The notes: generated from the letters alone by a model not told the origin. A DNA stretch of 64,000 nt from Saprospiraceae bacterium (GCA_016712145.1 JADJRO010000001.1:2108501-2172500); one strand, 5' to 3'; positions 8,639-18,176 are shown, counted from the first letter of the stretch. A program made the numbers and translations.

Positions 8639-9781
8639 GTGTTCATATTCTGCTTAGCTACAGTCATCAGTACGTTTATTTATCTCTGTCTTATTGCTTA
8701 CTACATTTATTATTGGAATCGGATCAACCCGCCATTGATACCGACATCTGCCGAATTACCCATGGTGACAATCCTCATCGCCGCACGCAATGAAGAAGAT
8801 TCAATTTTAGCCTGCATTCAATCGTGCCTAAACCAAAATTATCCTCCAAATAAATTAGAGGTGATCGTCGTTGATGATCAATCTGAAGATGATACCTATG
8901 ATTTATTGGAATCCATTGAAGACCCTCGCTTTGTGCACATGCGGCTGGGTGTTTATAAAAGAACCACCATCAAAGGATCCAAGAAAAAAGCAATCGCGTA
9001 TGGAGTCAATCATGCTAAAGGTGAACTCATTTTTACCACGGATGCGGATTGCTTGGTAGCCCCTGATTGGATTCAATCTATGATCCCTTTCTTTAATGAT
9101 CCGAAAGTTAAATTAGTCTCTGGTCCTGTAAAAATTACAAACCGCTCTTCTTTAATTGCCCGGTTTCAAGCGCTGGATTTTTCAGCAAATGGATTGGTCA
9201 ATGCGGCTGGTATTAAATCCGGATTACACTATCTGTGCAGTGGTGCAAATTTGGCTTACCGGAAACAGGTTTTTTTAGAACACAATGTTTATGAAGACAA
9301 TTATCATATAGCTTCCGGAGATGATATCTTCTTATTAGAAAAAATAAAATCCGTTTATCCTGATGGAATCGTTTTTTCCAAGTTAGCCAACAGCATTGTT
9401 GAAACACAGGCTGTTTCAAATTGGACAGATTTAATCAAACAAAGACTGCGTTGGGCAGGAAAAATGCGCCATATAACTGATTGGAATTTAAAATGGATTC
9501 CTGCATTGATCTGGATTCAACGAATCTTGTTGCTTAGTTTTCTGGTTGTCGCCATTTCCTTAGGTTCCGTTAATTACATTCTAGCAAGTATTACGGCTAT
9601 TATGCTCCAATTATTGCTGGATTTCTTATTACAATACGATGCTTGCCGCTTCTATAAAATTTCAAAATGGCAAATTTGGTTTATCGTATTAGAGCCATTG
9701 CATACAATTTATTTCATTTTACTGGGAATCGCATCCTGGTTGCCGGTAAGCATCGAATGGAAAGGCCGGAGCAATCCCTAA
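8639..9781 (+). CDS. Membrane-bound family 2 glycosyltransferase
   Basis: 380 residues with a GTG start at 8639; no ATG is available before the N-terminal membrane helix. Layout: TM helix at about 1-25; GT-A domain with ILIAARNEEDSI, VVDDQSEDDTYD and DADCLV (DxD-like); the acceptor-side motif SGDDIFLLEK; then QRLRWAGKMR, the Q/RxxRW motif of processive GT2 enzymes; then two or three C-terminal TM helices at about 285-375. This resembles ceramide-glucosyltransferase or cellulose-synthase-like GT2 enzymes of Bacteroidota, which build envelope glycolipids or polysaccharide. The donor and acceptor are not determined. Confidence 0.88.
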   Translation: MFIFCLATVISTFIYLCLIAYYIYYWNRINPPLIPTSAELPMVTILIAARNEEDSILACIQSCLNQNYPPNKLEVIVVDDQSEDDTYDLLESIEDPRFVHMRLGVYKRTTIKGSKKKAIAYGVNHAKGELIFTTDADCLVAPDWIQSMIPFFNDPKVKLVSGPVKITNRSSLIARFQALDFSANGLVNAAGIKSGLHYLCSGANLAYRKQVFLEHNVYEDNYHIASGDDIFLLEKIKSVYPDGIVFSKLANSIVETQAVSNWTDLIKQRLRWAGKMRHITDWNLKWIPALIWIQRILLLSFLVVAISLGSVNYILASITAIMLQLLLDFLLQYDACRFYKISKWQIWFIVLEPLHTIYFILLGIASWLPVSIEWKGRSNP

Positions 9782-9788
9782 TCCTGTG

Positions 9789-9796
9789 TACTTTTG
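9789..9796 (+). promoter_or_regulatory. -7 box just before the 9801 start
   Basis: TACTTTTG lies between the glycosyltransferase stop codon (9781) and the ATG at 9801, with only CATT in between. It may give an internal, leaderless transcript for the Ig-like lipoprotein and lptB. Confidence 0.45.
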
Positions 9797-9800
9797 CATT

Positions 9801-11366
9801 ATGAATCTAAGGAGCTCCCTATTAATACTAATTGCTTTCCTTTTAAATTCCTGTGCCAATATAAAAGGTATTAGTGGAGGACCTGAAGATAAAAAAGCTC
9901 CCGGTATACTGAGTGCTAAATCCAGCCCAGCCCAACAAAAAAATTTTAAAGAACACAGCCTGTATTTTTATTTTGATGAATGGATCCGATTGGAAAGTCC
10001 CCAGTCAAATATTACTATATCACCCAGTTTGCAATATCAACCTAAATACATTTTAAAAGGAAAGGAATTAATTATTGAATTTGATGAACGCGAACAATTA
10101 AAAGAAAATACAACCTACTCCATTCAATTTGGAGAATCAATCAAAGACATTACCGTTGGAAATGTACAAAGGGATTTGAGGTACATTTTTTCTACTGGCA
10201 ATTTTATTGATTCCTTAAAAATTGTAGGCCAGGTAAAAGATGCATATTCTAATCAGGTAAAAGAAAAAATTCTGGTAGGATTGTACAATAACTTACATGA
10301 CAGTGCTTTTCAAAAATTAAAACCCTTTTACTTTAGCTTTACGGATACCGCTGGACGATTTAAATTGGAAAACCTGAGTCCGGGTACGTATAAACTTTAT
10401 GCTTTATTAGATAAAAATCAAAATTATTACTTTGATCAATTTGGTGAATCGATTGCTTTTCTTGATCAAAGCATCCAAATCAATGACAGCTTGCAAAAAC
10501 AGTTTAACCTATACCTTTCAGAATCCAAACCACCATTATTTATTAAAGACAAAGTTTCTGGTAACGGGAAATTAAAATTGCAATTTAATGAGATGCCGGA
10601 CTCTTTAAAAATCACATTCAATAATGAAACAAATTTTCAATGGTTACAAACGGCTGATAGTTTGCTTATATGGAATTTAAAATCAGATCCTGATAGTTTG
10701 CGCATTAAGTATCCCGGTCACCTCGATAGTTTTATAATTTCAGCTCGCAACAAATCCAATGCTCCGGATCCCGTTTCACTGAATTTGAAAGAACGCATTT
10801 TAAAGCCCGGTGAATTTCCAATATTTAGTTTTAAGGATCCTGTATTAAATGTTTATAATTCAAAAATTTCCACTACAGATTCCAGTATTACCAATTTAAG
10901 TGTACAAATGGATCGTCTGGATCCAAGATCTTTTAGCATACTGGGAAATTTTAAAAATAAATCGGAGTTTAAACTCATTTTTGAAAAAGCATCTGTTGTC
11001 CTGTGGCCGGATTTAGAAAATAAAACAGATACTTTTACAATTCGATATCTTGAAAAATCTGCATTAAGTCAATTGACTTTAAAATTAGATTCATTAAATA
11101 CGAATGCAGCCTACATCCTTGAACTTGTTGAAGGAGAGCAAGTTCGTACAACGAGAATCTTATCTAAATTTGATCAGACAAAGGAATTATTATTCCCTAA
11201 CTTGCTACCTGGAAATTATAAACTTCGATTAATTGAAGATAAAAATCAAAACCAACGATGGGATGCTGCCAATTATGAACTAAAAAATCAGGCTGAGACG
11301 GTGTGGAATTTTAGTTTACCGGAATTACGAGCGGATTGGGACATTGCTGTGACTATAAAACCCTAA
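9801..11366 (+). CDS. Ig-like domain lipoprotein
   Basis: 521 residues from ATG 9801; the frame also opens five codons earlier at a GTG inside the promoter box, which I rejected. The signal peptide ends in a lipobox (FLLNSCAN) followed by the typical IKGISGGPEDKKAP. An N-terminal bacterial Ig-like domain (YFDEWIRLESPQSNITISP, NTTYSIQFGESIKDIT) is followed by two SdrD/Cna-B-like beta regions with the repeated phrase LLDKNQN / LIEDKNQN and LPGNYKLR. This fits the widespread Bacteroidota Ig-like outer-membrane lipoprotein of about 530 residues. lptB starts 1 bp after the stop codon, so the two are co-transcribed. Function unknown, probably envelope-related. Confidence 0.82.
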   Translation: MNLRSSLLILIAFLLNSCANIKGISGGPEDKKAPGILSAKSSPAQQKNFKEHSLYFYFDEWIRLESPQSNITISPSLQYQPKYILKGKELIIEFDEREQLKENTTYSIQFGESIKDITVGNVQRDLRYIFSTGNFIDSLKIVGQVKDAYSNQVKEKILVGLYNNLHDSAFQKLKPFYFSFTDTAGRFKLENLSPGTYKLYALLDKNQNYYFDQFGESIAFLDQSIQINDSLQKQFNLYLSESKPPLFIKDKVSGNGKLKLQFNEMPDSLKITFNNETNFQWLQTADSLLIWNLKSDPDSLRIKYPGHLDSFIISARNKSNAPDPVSLNLKERILKPGEFPIFSFKDPVLNVYNSKISTTDSSITNLSVQMDRLDPRSFSILGNFKNKSEFKLIFEKASVVLWPDLENKTDTFTIRYLEKSALSQLTLKLDSLNTNAAYILELVEGEQVRTTRILSKFDQTKELLFPNLLPGNYKLRLIEDKNQNQRWDAANYELKNQAETVWNFSLPELRADWDIAVTIKP

Positions 11367-11367
11367 C

Positions 11368-12102
11368 ATGAAATTATTCACAAAAGACCTGGTTAAATCA
11401 TTTGGTGCACGAACCGTTGTCAATGGGGTATCGGTAGAAGTTCAGGAAGGTGAAATTGTTGGATTACTGGGCCCGAATGGGGCCGGAAAAACAACTACCT
11501 TTTATATGATTGTTGGATTTATAACACCCAATCAGGGATCGGTCCACCTGGACGAAGATGAAATCACGCGGGATCCCATGTATTTAAGGGCTCGCAAAGG
11601 ATTGGGTTATTTACCCCAAGAACCTTCCGTTTTTCGCAAACTGAGTGTAGAGGATAATATCCGTGCCATTTTAGAAATGACTGCATTAACAAAGGAAGCG
11701 CAACGAGACAAACTGGAAACCTTGTTGGCCGAATTTAATTTAAACCGGGTACGTAAAAATCCAGGAGATTCTTTAAGTGGCGGCGAACGCAGGCGAACAG
11801 AAATTGCACGTTCTTTGGCATCCGATCCACACTTTATTTTATTGGACGAACCTTTTGCTGGTATTGACCCCATTGCTGTTGAAGACATTCAATTGATCGT
11901 ACAAAAATTAAAAGCGAAAAACATCGGAATTCTGATTACGGATCACAATGTTCAAGAAACCTTATCCATTACAGATCGGGCCTATTTGATAGTAGATGGT
12001 AAAATTCTAATGTCCGGCACCGCTGAAGAATTAGCAGCCAATGAAACCGTTAGAAGGGTTTATTTGGGTCAGAATTTTATACTTCGTTCTAAAATGAGCT
12101 GA
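11368..12102 (+). CDS. lptB: LPS export ABC transporter ATPase LptB
   Basis: 244 residues, the ATPase that powers LptFG in moving lipopolysaccharide from the inner membrane to the outer membrane. Walker A is GPNGAGKTTT, the Q-loop region GYLPQEPSVF, the signature LSGGERRRTEIARSL, Walker B ILLDEPFAGIDP and the switch histidine TDHNVQETL. The PQEPSVFRKLSVEDNI and DEPFAGIDPIAVEDIQ stretches are diagnostic for LptB among ABC ATPases. Start and length match the family. It is tightly coupled to the upstream lipoprotein gene, and two tiny lipoprotein genes follow. lptA, lptC and lptFG are not in this window. Confidence 0.95.
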   Translation: MKLFTKDLVKSFGARTVVNGVSVEVQEGEIVGLLGPNGAGKTTTFYMIVGFITPNQGSVHLDEDEITRDPMYLRARKGLGYLPQEPSVFRKLSVEDNIRAILEMTALTKEAQRDKLETLLAEFNLNRVRKNPGDSLSGGERRRTEIARSLASDPHFILLDEPFAGIDPIAVEDIQLIVQKLKAKNIGILITDHNVQETLSITDRAYLIVDGKILMSGTAEELAANETVRRVYLGQNFILRSKMS

Positions 12103-12121
12103 GATCTTTTAAATCAATCCA

Positions 12122-12394
12122 ATGAAACAAGTGCAAAGCAATTTTAATATCAATGGAATCTTTAGGTGTTTTAGTATGTTGTTTCTGTTTAGTTCTTGCA
12201 TTGATGAATCTCCAAAACTAAATCGCATCATTGAATTTAAAGCAGACAGTTTGCTGCAATTAGAAATCAATAATTTAAGCCGGGAAGCAGATTCCTTCTG
12301 CCGGATTTTTCATCAATTGAATCATCCTATCTTTTTAGATTCCATTGTAGCTCTCCGTAAAAAAGAAATTCTGCAACTACAACAAGGATTATGA
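12122..12394 (+). CDS. Tiny putative lipoprotein, 90 aa
   Basis: 90 residues with an N-terminal hydrophobic stretch and a lipobox (FLFSSC at about 27) followed by IDESPKLNRI. The mature part is about 60 residues, charged and helical, rich in L/E/R/D. No family is recognised. It starts 19 bp after lptB and overlaps the next gene by 4 bp (ATGA), so it is part of the lptB transcript. It resembles its neighbour in build: lipobox, then a short charged helix with DSI and RKK-type phrases. Confidence 0.7.
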   Translation: MKQVQSNFNINGIFRCFSMLFLFSSCIDESPKLNRIIEFKADSLLQLEINNLSREADSFCRIFHQLNHPIFLDSIVALRKKEILQLQQGL

Positions 12395-12717
12395 AATTAA
12401 TTCAACTTGCAGCCATTGGTATCATTGTAGGGTTAGGCTCTTGCAAATCAAAACAAGAACAAACACAGGATCTGGTTCAAACTCGATTTACAGAATTGCG
12501 TAAAAAATTTATTGAAGATCGAAAAACAAAATGCATCGAAGAGTTAATGCGTAAAATAGAATTGGAATCAGATTCGATTTTAATTGTATTGGCAAAACGC
12601 ATTAAATACGATAGTTTGACAATTCCGTATGATTCCATCCGACCGGATCAACCTGAAATCACATTTCCGAAATATAGAAAACCAGAAAAGCCTGGGGAGG
12701 ATACGTTGATACACTAA
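12391..12717 (+). CDS. Tiny putative lipoprotein, 108 aa
   Basis: 108 residues with signal peptide and lipobox (VGLGSCKSK). The mature part is helical and highly charged (TRFTELRKKFIEDRKTKC), has a lone cysteine in KTKCIEEL, and ends in a proline-rich tail (PKYRKPEKPGED). No family is recognised. It overlaps the previous gene by 4 bp, suggesting translational coupling. Last gene of the lptB unit. Confidence 0.7.
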   Translation: MKLIQLAAIGIIVGLGSCKSKQEQTQDLVQTRFTELRKKFIEDRKTKCIEELMRKIELESDSILIVLAKRIKYDSLTIPYDSIRPDQPEITFPKYRKPEKPGEDTLIH

Positions 12718-12806
12718 ATAATTTGATTTACTAATATTTACTTTTAAATATTGTAAATTGATATAAATCCAAATATATCTTGGATATTAATAGCAGTTCA
12801 ATCTCT

Positions 12807-12852
12807 TTTTAAAAACAAAAGTGGCGCCTTCAATTGCTTAAAGACACCACTT
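12807..12852 (-). terminator. Rho-independent terminator for the 12894-14399 gene
   Basis: The hairpin arms AAGTGG (12819-12824) and CCACTT (12847-12852) extend inwards to about 12 pairs with two mismatches. On the minus strand the hairpin is followed by TTTTGTTTTTAAAAAG. It lies between convergent genes. Confidence 0.6.
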
Positions 12853-12893
12853 ACACGCAATAATATTCATTTGCATTGAAAAATGGTTTAGGT

Positions 12894-14399
12894 TTACTTT
12901 ACAATTCGTTTCAATATAATTCTTTTGTCTTCTAAAATAATTTTTACAAAATAAATACCAGATTGTAAATCATCCAGCTGGATGGTTTGTTGTTGACTGG
13001 TTTGTATAAATGTGTTTATTTTAATTAGCTGTCCGGTTGAATTTAAGATGCTTATAGATTTTGTTGAATTATTTGGTTCATGATAGTCAATATGAAGTTC
13101 TTTTTTTATAGGATTGGGATAGACCAACGCATCATAAATAAACTCCTTTGGATCTCCAATAAAACTCATAACCAGATTGCTATCACAAACCGGTTCATAA
13201 CCCAAGCGATAATTGACAAAATTGGGAATACTGGCATGATTCCAGGCAGGCAGTTGGATCCCATGTTGCTGAAAATGACAATCCAGTCCTTTTTGATTGG
13301 GATCATGGATCACATGCATAACTTTATTACTGGTACCAGTGCGGATGTAAATTTTACAATCTGGCCCCAACATGGCTGCATCAAAACCTGCTGCCCAAAT
13401 ACCATCTTCTACATATCCATCCCAGGTATCTAAATGGACCAAAGCTGACTGAGGATCTGGATCTTGGGTATCGTATTGATAGATATCCCAACGATAACTC
13501 AAATACACAAAACGGGAATCGGGAGAAAATGCAACTCCAACGGTATGGTCATTGGTTTCGCTTCCCGTAATAATATTTCTAAAATTACTTAGCGTACCAG
13601 AACTTCTATCAAAATCCATTAAAAACAAACCATTGCTGGGAGTCATTCGGGAATATTGTTTTCCATCAGGCGAAAAGCAAGATTGTGAACCTCCATCATC
13701 CAAATAATAAAAATCGAGGCCAATGCTTTGTTCTTTATACGGCAAAGGACCCAGTGCTGTCATCTGAACTATAAAATACTTATTGTTGGCTCTACCAGGA
13801 CTAATTATCCACCAGTCTAAATTATTACTGTGTCTAGTTGCAGTGAGATCTGAAGAAGATTGGTATTGGTCAATGAGAATTTGGTTTTTAATACTTAGAT
13901 CACCATACCCATTGTTTAAATTCACATCTCCAATTGAGTATAACAACTTTGTTACAGCGGTAATTGATAATGAATCTTGTACAAAATCCCAATATTTATG
14001 TAAAATTAAATAAAGCTGTTCTTTGTTTGGAAATGGTAATATAAGAGTTCCATTGTCAACAGTATAGTCTCCAAACTTACAATCAAAATCATGTCCTGGG
14101 CCTTCATTGATAATTCCATTTGGCATGGGTCGATATAAACGATCTGAAATCCAACATCCGCTGGTATACATTAAAAATTTACCATTTTCATCACAAATGC
14201 TTGCGTTGTTTTGGTGAATTCTAAAATCTTTATTTGTTATTTTAATAGTCCTTTTGTTGTTTGTAAAATCAATTTTGAATCTGTAAAAATTTGTATCAAT
14301 TACACTAGAATTTGAGCCTCCTAACATCCAAATATAATCTCTTTTTCCTTGTGCTTTTAAGCATGTAACTGAAAGAATAATAATTAGTATAATTTTCAT
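12894..14399 (-). CDS. T9SS-exported protein, propeller-like, 501 aa
   Basis: A secreted protein with an N-terminal signal (MKIILIIILSVTCLKAQG) and a C-terminal type A T9SS sorting domain (about 425-501: VYPNPIKKELHIDY, GIYFVKIILED, ending KRIVK). The middle carries repeated beta-strand phrases such as CFSPDGKQYSRM, AFSPDSRFVYLSY and YIRTGTSNKVMHVI, consistent with a WD40/TolB-like beta-propeller. Many Saprospiraceae T9SS proteins look like this. It is likely exported by T9SS and attached at the surface or released; the ligand is unknown. Its leader contains the terminator of the upstream T9SS gene, which ends at 14441. Confidence 0.85.
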   Translation of the reverse strand: MKIILIIILSVTCLKAQGKRDYIWMLGGSNSSVIDTNFYRFKIDFTNNKRTIKITNKDFRIHQNNASICDENGKFLMYTSGCWISDRLYRPMPNGIINEGPGHDFDCKFGDYTVDNGTLILPFPNKEQLYLILHKYWDFVQDSLSITAVTKLLYSIGDVNLNNGYGDLSIKNQILIDQYQSSSDLTATRHSNNLDWWIISPGRANNKYFIVQMTALGPLPYKEQSIGLDFYYLDDGGSQSCFSPDGKQYSRMTPSNGLFLMDFDRSSGTLSNFRNIITGSETNDHTVGVAFSPDSRFVYLSYRWDIYQYDTQDPDPQSALVHLDTWDGYVEDGIWAAGFDAAMLGPDCKIYIRTGTSNKVMHVIHDPNQKGLDCHFQQHGIQLPAWNHASIPNFVNYRLGYEPVCDSNLVMSFIGDPKEFIYDALVYPNPIKKELHIDYHEPNNSTKSISILNSTGQLIKINTFIQTSQQQTIQLDDLQSGIYFVKIILEDKRIILKRIVK

Positions 14400-14403
14400 A
14401 ATA

Positions 14404-14431
14404 AAAAATGAGGTGGTTTTTAAACCACCTC
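14404..14431 (-). terminator. Strong hairpin terminator between two T9SS genes
   Basis: A perfect 10-bp stem, GAGGTGGTTT (14410-14419) with AAACCACCTC (14422-14431). On the minus strand it is followed by ATTTTTTATT. It ends 11 bp before the next gene's ATG at 14399. Confidence 0.85.
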
Positions 14432-14440
14432 TTGTTAAAA

Positions 14441-17400
14441 TTAGATCTTCACAATTTTTTTGTTTAATATTTTGCCGTTATTAAATTTAAATTCCAAAAA
14501 ATAAATACCAGGATTCAAATCTAAAATAGATATTTCCAAATAATTACTTCTCAACTCATTTTGAATTCTCTGTAAGATTTTCCCTGTTCCATCTTTAAGT
14601 ATAATTTTTTCAATAACAGCTTCAGCTTTATCTAATTGGACATTAACACTTTTTGAACTTGGATTCGGTTGTACAAAAACTTCAATTTCATCCATCTCCT
14701 GAATTTTTTTTGAACCATATTGTTGCATTGCTTGACTACAAATACTATCATCGTTAAATCCAGATTGATTAAACAGTTTTAATATTGCTCTTGCTCTGTA
14801 AACCGCATCTCCACCTAATAAAGCACATTGCGATGCAATATCATTTACAATTTGTTGGTCTAATGAATCAATTTCCCAATCATCATCTAGCAACATGTTT
14901 AGATAAGTTTCATTAACCAATTGTTGATTTTGTTCGTAAATTGTATCAATTGTAATCTCGGCATTCAATTGAAGAGCCTGGATTAAAATGGTATAAATAG
15001 CATTTTGTAATTGCAACTTGAGATAATTTTTAGAAATTTCTAATGTATCAAATTCAGATTGAATTTCGAATATCTCTGCTTGCAACTGCAATTTAACCAA
15101 AGAATCTGTTTGGATTAACAGGCTATCCAATAATTCGAATATTTCAACCGAAAAACTGTCAGATACTGCATTGATGGAATCAAGGGCTTGTTGTAAACTG
15201 ATTGTTATTAAACTTGCTGAATCAATTAGGAGTTCCACATTTTCAAATTGGCCAACACTTGTTTCAGTTTGGCTATTGTAAAAATTTTGATAAACCATCG
15301 GTAAATTTGAAAATTCATCTTGTTTGGCAATTTCCCGATATAATTGTCTTTGCGAAGTCCAGATTCTTGAACCGGCATCATTGCCATAGTCAAACCCATT
15401 GCTAGCAATAAGATAATCTTCAGATCTTGGGAATATTCGCGGATGATCCGAAGAACCAACACCGTTTGGGCAAGATAATAATGAAGCATTTTGGTTGTCA
15501 TTTGTAAACCAACCGTCATTTGCCAGCTCTAAAAAATTTATAGGCTTATATTCAGGATGCTGTTGATCTAACGCATTAATTATAAATCTGGACTTATCTC
15601 TATCTTGAGAATTTCCATAATGTTTTGCAGCTTTTCCGGCGAAACTTCCGGTCCATTTATTGCCTGTATGTTCCTGAACTCCGATTAATGCACCTCCCAA
15701 TGGTCCTATATTGGGTATTCCTAAACACAAACCATGGTTTGCATTGTCCATAACATTGCTCCCAAAGAGTGTTCCACTATTTGTGCCTATGTATTGGTAA
15801 TCATAATACCAATCATCTGCTGCATTGCCCAAACATAAATTGTTTGCAGATTGCGAAACCAACAGTCCCTTATTGGCGCAAACAATAGAGGATGACAAAT
15901 AATTACATAAAGCATAGGCATCCGATCCTCCAAAAATCCCAATCCCAACATTCTCAATGGCATTGGTACTATTTGAAAACACCGTATTGTATGCAATCGT
16001 AGTTCCTTTACTGGCTAAATGTTCGATTCCAATCTTTCCCGGACCCAGGTAGATGTCATTATCTGTTATTATCTTTAAACTGGTACCATTTGTATGGTTT
16101 ATTTCTATGCCAATAGCATTTGAACCTAATAAACTAATATCATTTTCAGTTACACTTACAGTATTAACCTCGCCGGTCCAACAAAAATTGATGCCTATAT
16201 TTTCTGCTTCAATATCATTGTGGAAAACCTTAAAGGACCTACCCGGGCTGTAATCAAACTGAATTCCGGTCAAAACATTATACATGTTGCTGTAATTGAC
16301 TTCACAATTTACACCTTTTGAGTAGATTGCCCAATTGCAATTATCAAATTGGGAATTTTCTACAAGGCTAGTATTTGCATACCCTATAGTATTAATTGCT
16401 TTTCCATTCGGGTTACCGTTATCGGGTGTACCATAATCACGAATACCATTAAAGTGACCATCATTTAGTTTTAGGGTTGAATTGTATGTAATGATTCCGT
16501 TAAGTAAATTTTCTGCATAAATACTATTTCCACTTATCTGAGATTTTCCTAAATAAACCCCTGCTAAAGTCCTATCAAAAAGTCTTAAACCTAAGCAATT
16601 GCTGCAGTTTTCTTTAAATGGCGAGGTATAATTGAAATAAGTTGAATTTAAATTTGCAATCGATTTACTATCTTCTAAATCATTGTAAATACCAATGTAA
16701 TTATTATTGTAAACGACAGAATGATTAGTATTTACTGTTGCTCTGTTTTTAAGGTAGGTTCCATAAAGGGCATCATTGATATCTGTATTCGTAATATTAA
16801 GAATACCAAATTGCTCAACATCAATCATTTTCCACATTTTTCCACATGCATCTATAGTGGTACGCAACAAACTTCCTAAATTTTGATCGTACCATCCAAT
16901 ATTACAAGTGTATCCTGGATTAACTTGAATTGTAGCTCCATCATCCATATATATTTTACCATAAAAACAATAGTTTTTATCAATTATCAATTTACCATGC
17001 AAAATAAAATTTTGCTCATTATATTCTGAGCTTGGTCCGCTGACTGTATTACATGCAAGCGATGTAAGCAACAATCGTCCGAGTAAAGGTTGTGCCGGAT
17101 CATCATGTGTTGCAATGGTTGATAGATAAGTAACTGATGAAGCATTAGTCCCGATTTGGTTCATTAAGGTACTAATGATCCAAGGAGAATCATACTCCAA
17201 TTTTTGTTCATCTTGGGTACCTGGAAAAATTATAATTCGAATATGTACTCCGCCTTTAAAATTAGCAGTATTTAATTTGACTAATTTTAAACAAAAATAT
17301 TCAAAGCCATCCGGTGTTTCTATCCAATTTGGATCATAGATAGACAACAAATCATGTTCAGCTTCGTAGATCGAATATCCTGAATTCGGATCCTGACCTA

Positions 17401-17671
17401 CATAATCAAAAACACCCAGGTCTACAACTTCAAATTCAGCTTCATTCACTACCATTTGTATTTTAGTGTTGGTAAGCGTATAATACGGGTTTTCAGTAAA
17501 GTTATGAGCTCCAACACATACCGAGATTTCGCTGCATCCCGACAAAGGTGTTTCATTATCAATACTAATTTGAGAATATAAAATGTCAGGGATTTCATAA
17601 ATCTGTCCAATCGTCTTATTGGTAAACGCACAGAACAATAGAAATGTCAGTAAAAACAGTAAATTTTTCAT
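14441..17671 (-). CDS. T9SS-exported right-handed beta-helix protein, 1076 aa
   Basis: Signal peptide MKNLLFLLTFLLFCAFTNKTIGQ; C-terminal type A T9SS tail (about 995-1076: VFVQPNPSSKSVNVQ, LNPGIYFLEFKFNNG, ending NKKIVKI). The centre (about 220-620) has many N/G/I-rich phrases (IDACGKMWKMIDVEQFG, NNYIGIYNDLED, TVSVTENDISLLG) typical of right-handed parallel beta-helices of the pectate-lyase-like kind. A helical, glutamine-rich segment follows (about 810-960, LQLQAEIFEIQSEFDTLE). No catalytic residues of a polysaccharide lyase can be assigned. Likely a surface adhesin or binding protein. The upstream region contains three palindromes (18005-18068). Confidence 0.85.
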   Translation of the reverse strand: MKNLLFLLTFLLFCAFTNKTIGQIYEIPDILYSQISIDNETPLSGCSEISVCVGAHNFTENPYYTLTNTKIQMVVNEAEFEVVDLGVFDYVGQDPNSGYSIYEAEHDLLSIYDPNWIETPDGFEYFCLKLVKLNTANFKGGVHIRIIIFPGTQDEQKLEYDSPWIISTLMNQIGTNASSVTYLSTIATHDDPAQPLLGRLLLTSLACNTVSGPSSEYNEQNFILHGKLIIDKNYCFYGKIYMDDGATIQVNPGYTCNIGWYDQNLGSLLRTTIDACGKMWKMIDVEQFGILNITNTDINDALYGTYLKNRATVNTNHSVVYNNNYIGIYNDLEDSKSIANLNSTYFNYTSPFKENCSNCLGLRLFDRTLAGVYLGKSQISGNSIYAENLLNGIITYNSTLKLNDGHFNGIRDYGTPDNGNPNGKAINTIGYANTSLVENSQFDNCNWAIYSKGVNCEVNYSNMYNVLTGIQFDYSPGRSFKVFHNDIEAENIGINFCWTGEVNTVSVTENDISLLGSNAIGIEINHTNGTSLKIITDNDIYLGPGKIGIEHLASKGTTIAYNTVFSNSTNAIENVGIGIFGGSDAYALCNYLSSSIVCANKGLLVSQSANNLCLGNAADDWYYDYQYIGTNSGTLFGSNVMDNANHGLCLGIPNIGPLGGALIGVQEHTGNKWTGSFAGKAAKHYGNSQDRDKSRFIINALDQQHPEYKPINFLELANDGWFTNDNQNASLLSCPNGVGSSDHPRIFPRSEDYLIASNGFDYGNDAGSRIWTSQRQLYREIAKQDEFSNLPMVYQNFYNSQTETSVGQFENVELLIDSASLITISLQQALDSINAVSDSFSVEIFELLDSLLIQTDSLVKLQLQAEIFEIQSEFDTLEISKNYLKLQLQNAIYTILIQALQLNAEITIDTIYEQNQQLVNETYLNMLLDDDWEIDSLDQQIVNDIASQCALLGGDAVYRARAILKLFNQSGFNDDSICSQAMQQYGSKKIQEMDEIEVFVQPNPSSKSVNVQLDKAEAVIEKIILKDGTGKILQRIQNELRSNYLEISILDLNPGIYFLEFKFNNGKILNKKIVKI

Positions 17672-18004
17672 TGTTTTTAAATTAAAAATGATGTCCTACC
17701 TTGTTAAGGAGTGTTCGGATCAAATTTTTCTCCTAAGGTTTTAAGCTCGCTTGCATTTTGAATAGGAATGAGACAGTCCTTACATTGCTTTACTAAGCAT
17801 GTTCATAGAAATTACATTTGTAAATTCCTAATAAAAATAAGTAAGGCTTATTCTTGAACTCCCAAATTCAGCTAGAAATTAAAGGATCAGATGGGCTTAA
17901 ATTGTTGTTGTTACCATACGCAAATATTTAGGGTTGATCAATTTTAATAAAAAAATTAATTTGCGTGTTGGATACAAAGATGAGACATCTATTTGTCTTT
18001 CACA

Positions 18005-18068
18005 TCAGGGTAAACCCTGAATTTTAAAAATCAGGGTTTACCCTGATTGAACTAAGGGTTTACCCTGA
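18005..18068. promoter_or_regulatory. Three copies of palindrome TCAGGGTwwACCCTGA
   Basis: Copy 1 at 18005-18020 (TCAGGGTAAACCCTGA) and copy 2 at 18031-18046 (TCAGGGTTTACCCTGA) are exact reverse complements of each other. Copy 3 at 18054-18068 (AAGGGTTTACCCTGA) is slightly decayed on its left. They sit in the 505-bp gene-free gap 17672-18176, about 335 bp upstream of the beta-helix gene. Operator-like spacing and the lack of a T-run favour protein binding over termination. Nothing else is recognisable in the gap apart from short AT-rich inverted repeats (for example AGACA/TGTCT near 17983-17998). Confidence 0.7.
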
Positions 18069-18176
18069 ATATTATTACTTAAATAAATATATACTTATTT
18101 GTAAATTAAACATAAAACTAAAAACACTTGAAGTTTTCAATCAATTTTTCGAAAGATTTAAATTATCAAAATTTTT

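Noticed and set aside
18005..18046. Palindrome pair as a terminator of the GLPGLI transcript
   Set aside because: It is about 130 bp past the stop, no T-run follows on the minus strand, and a third copy of the unit argues for a repeated binding site.
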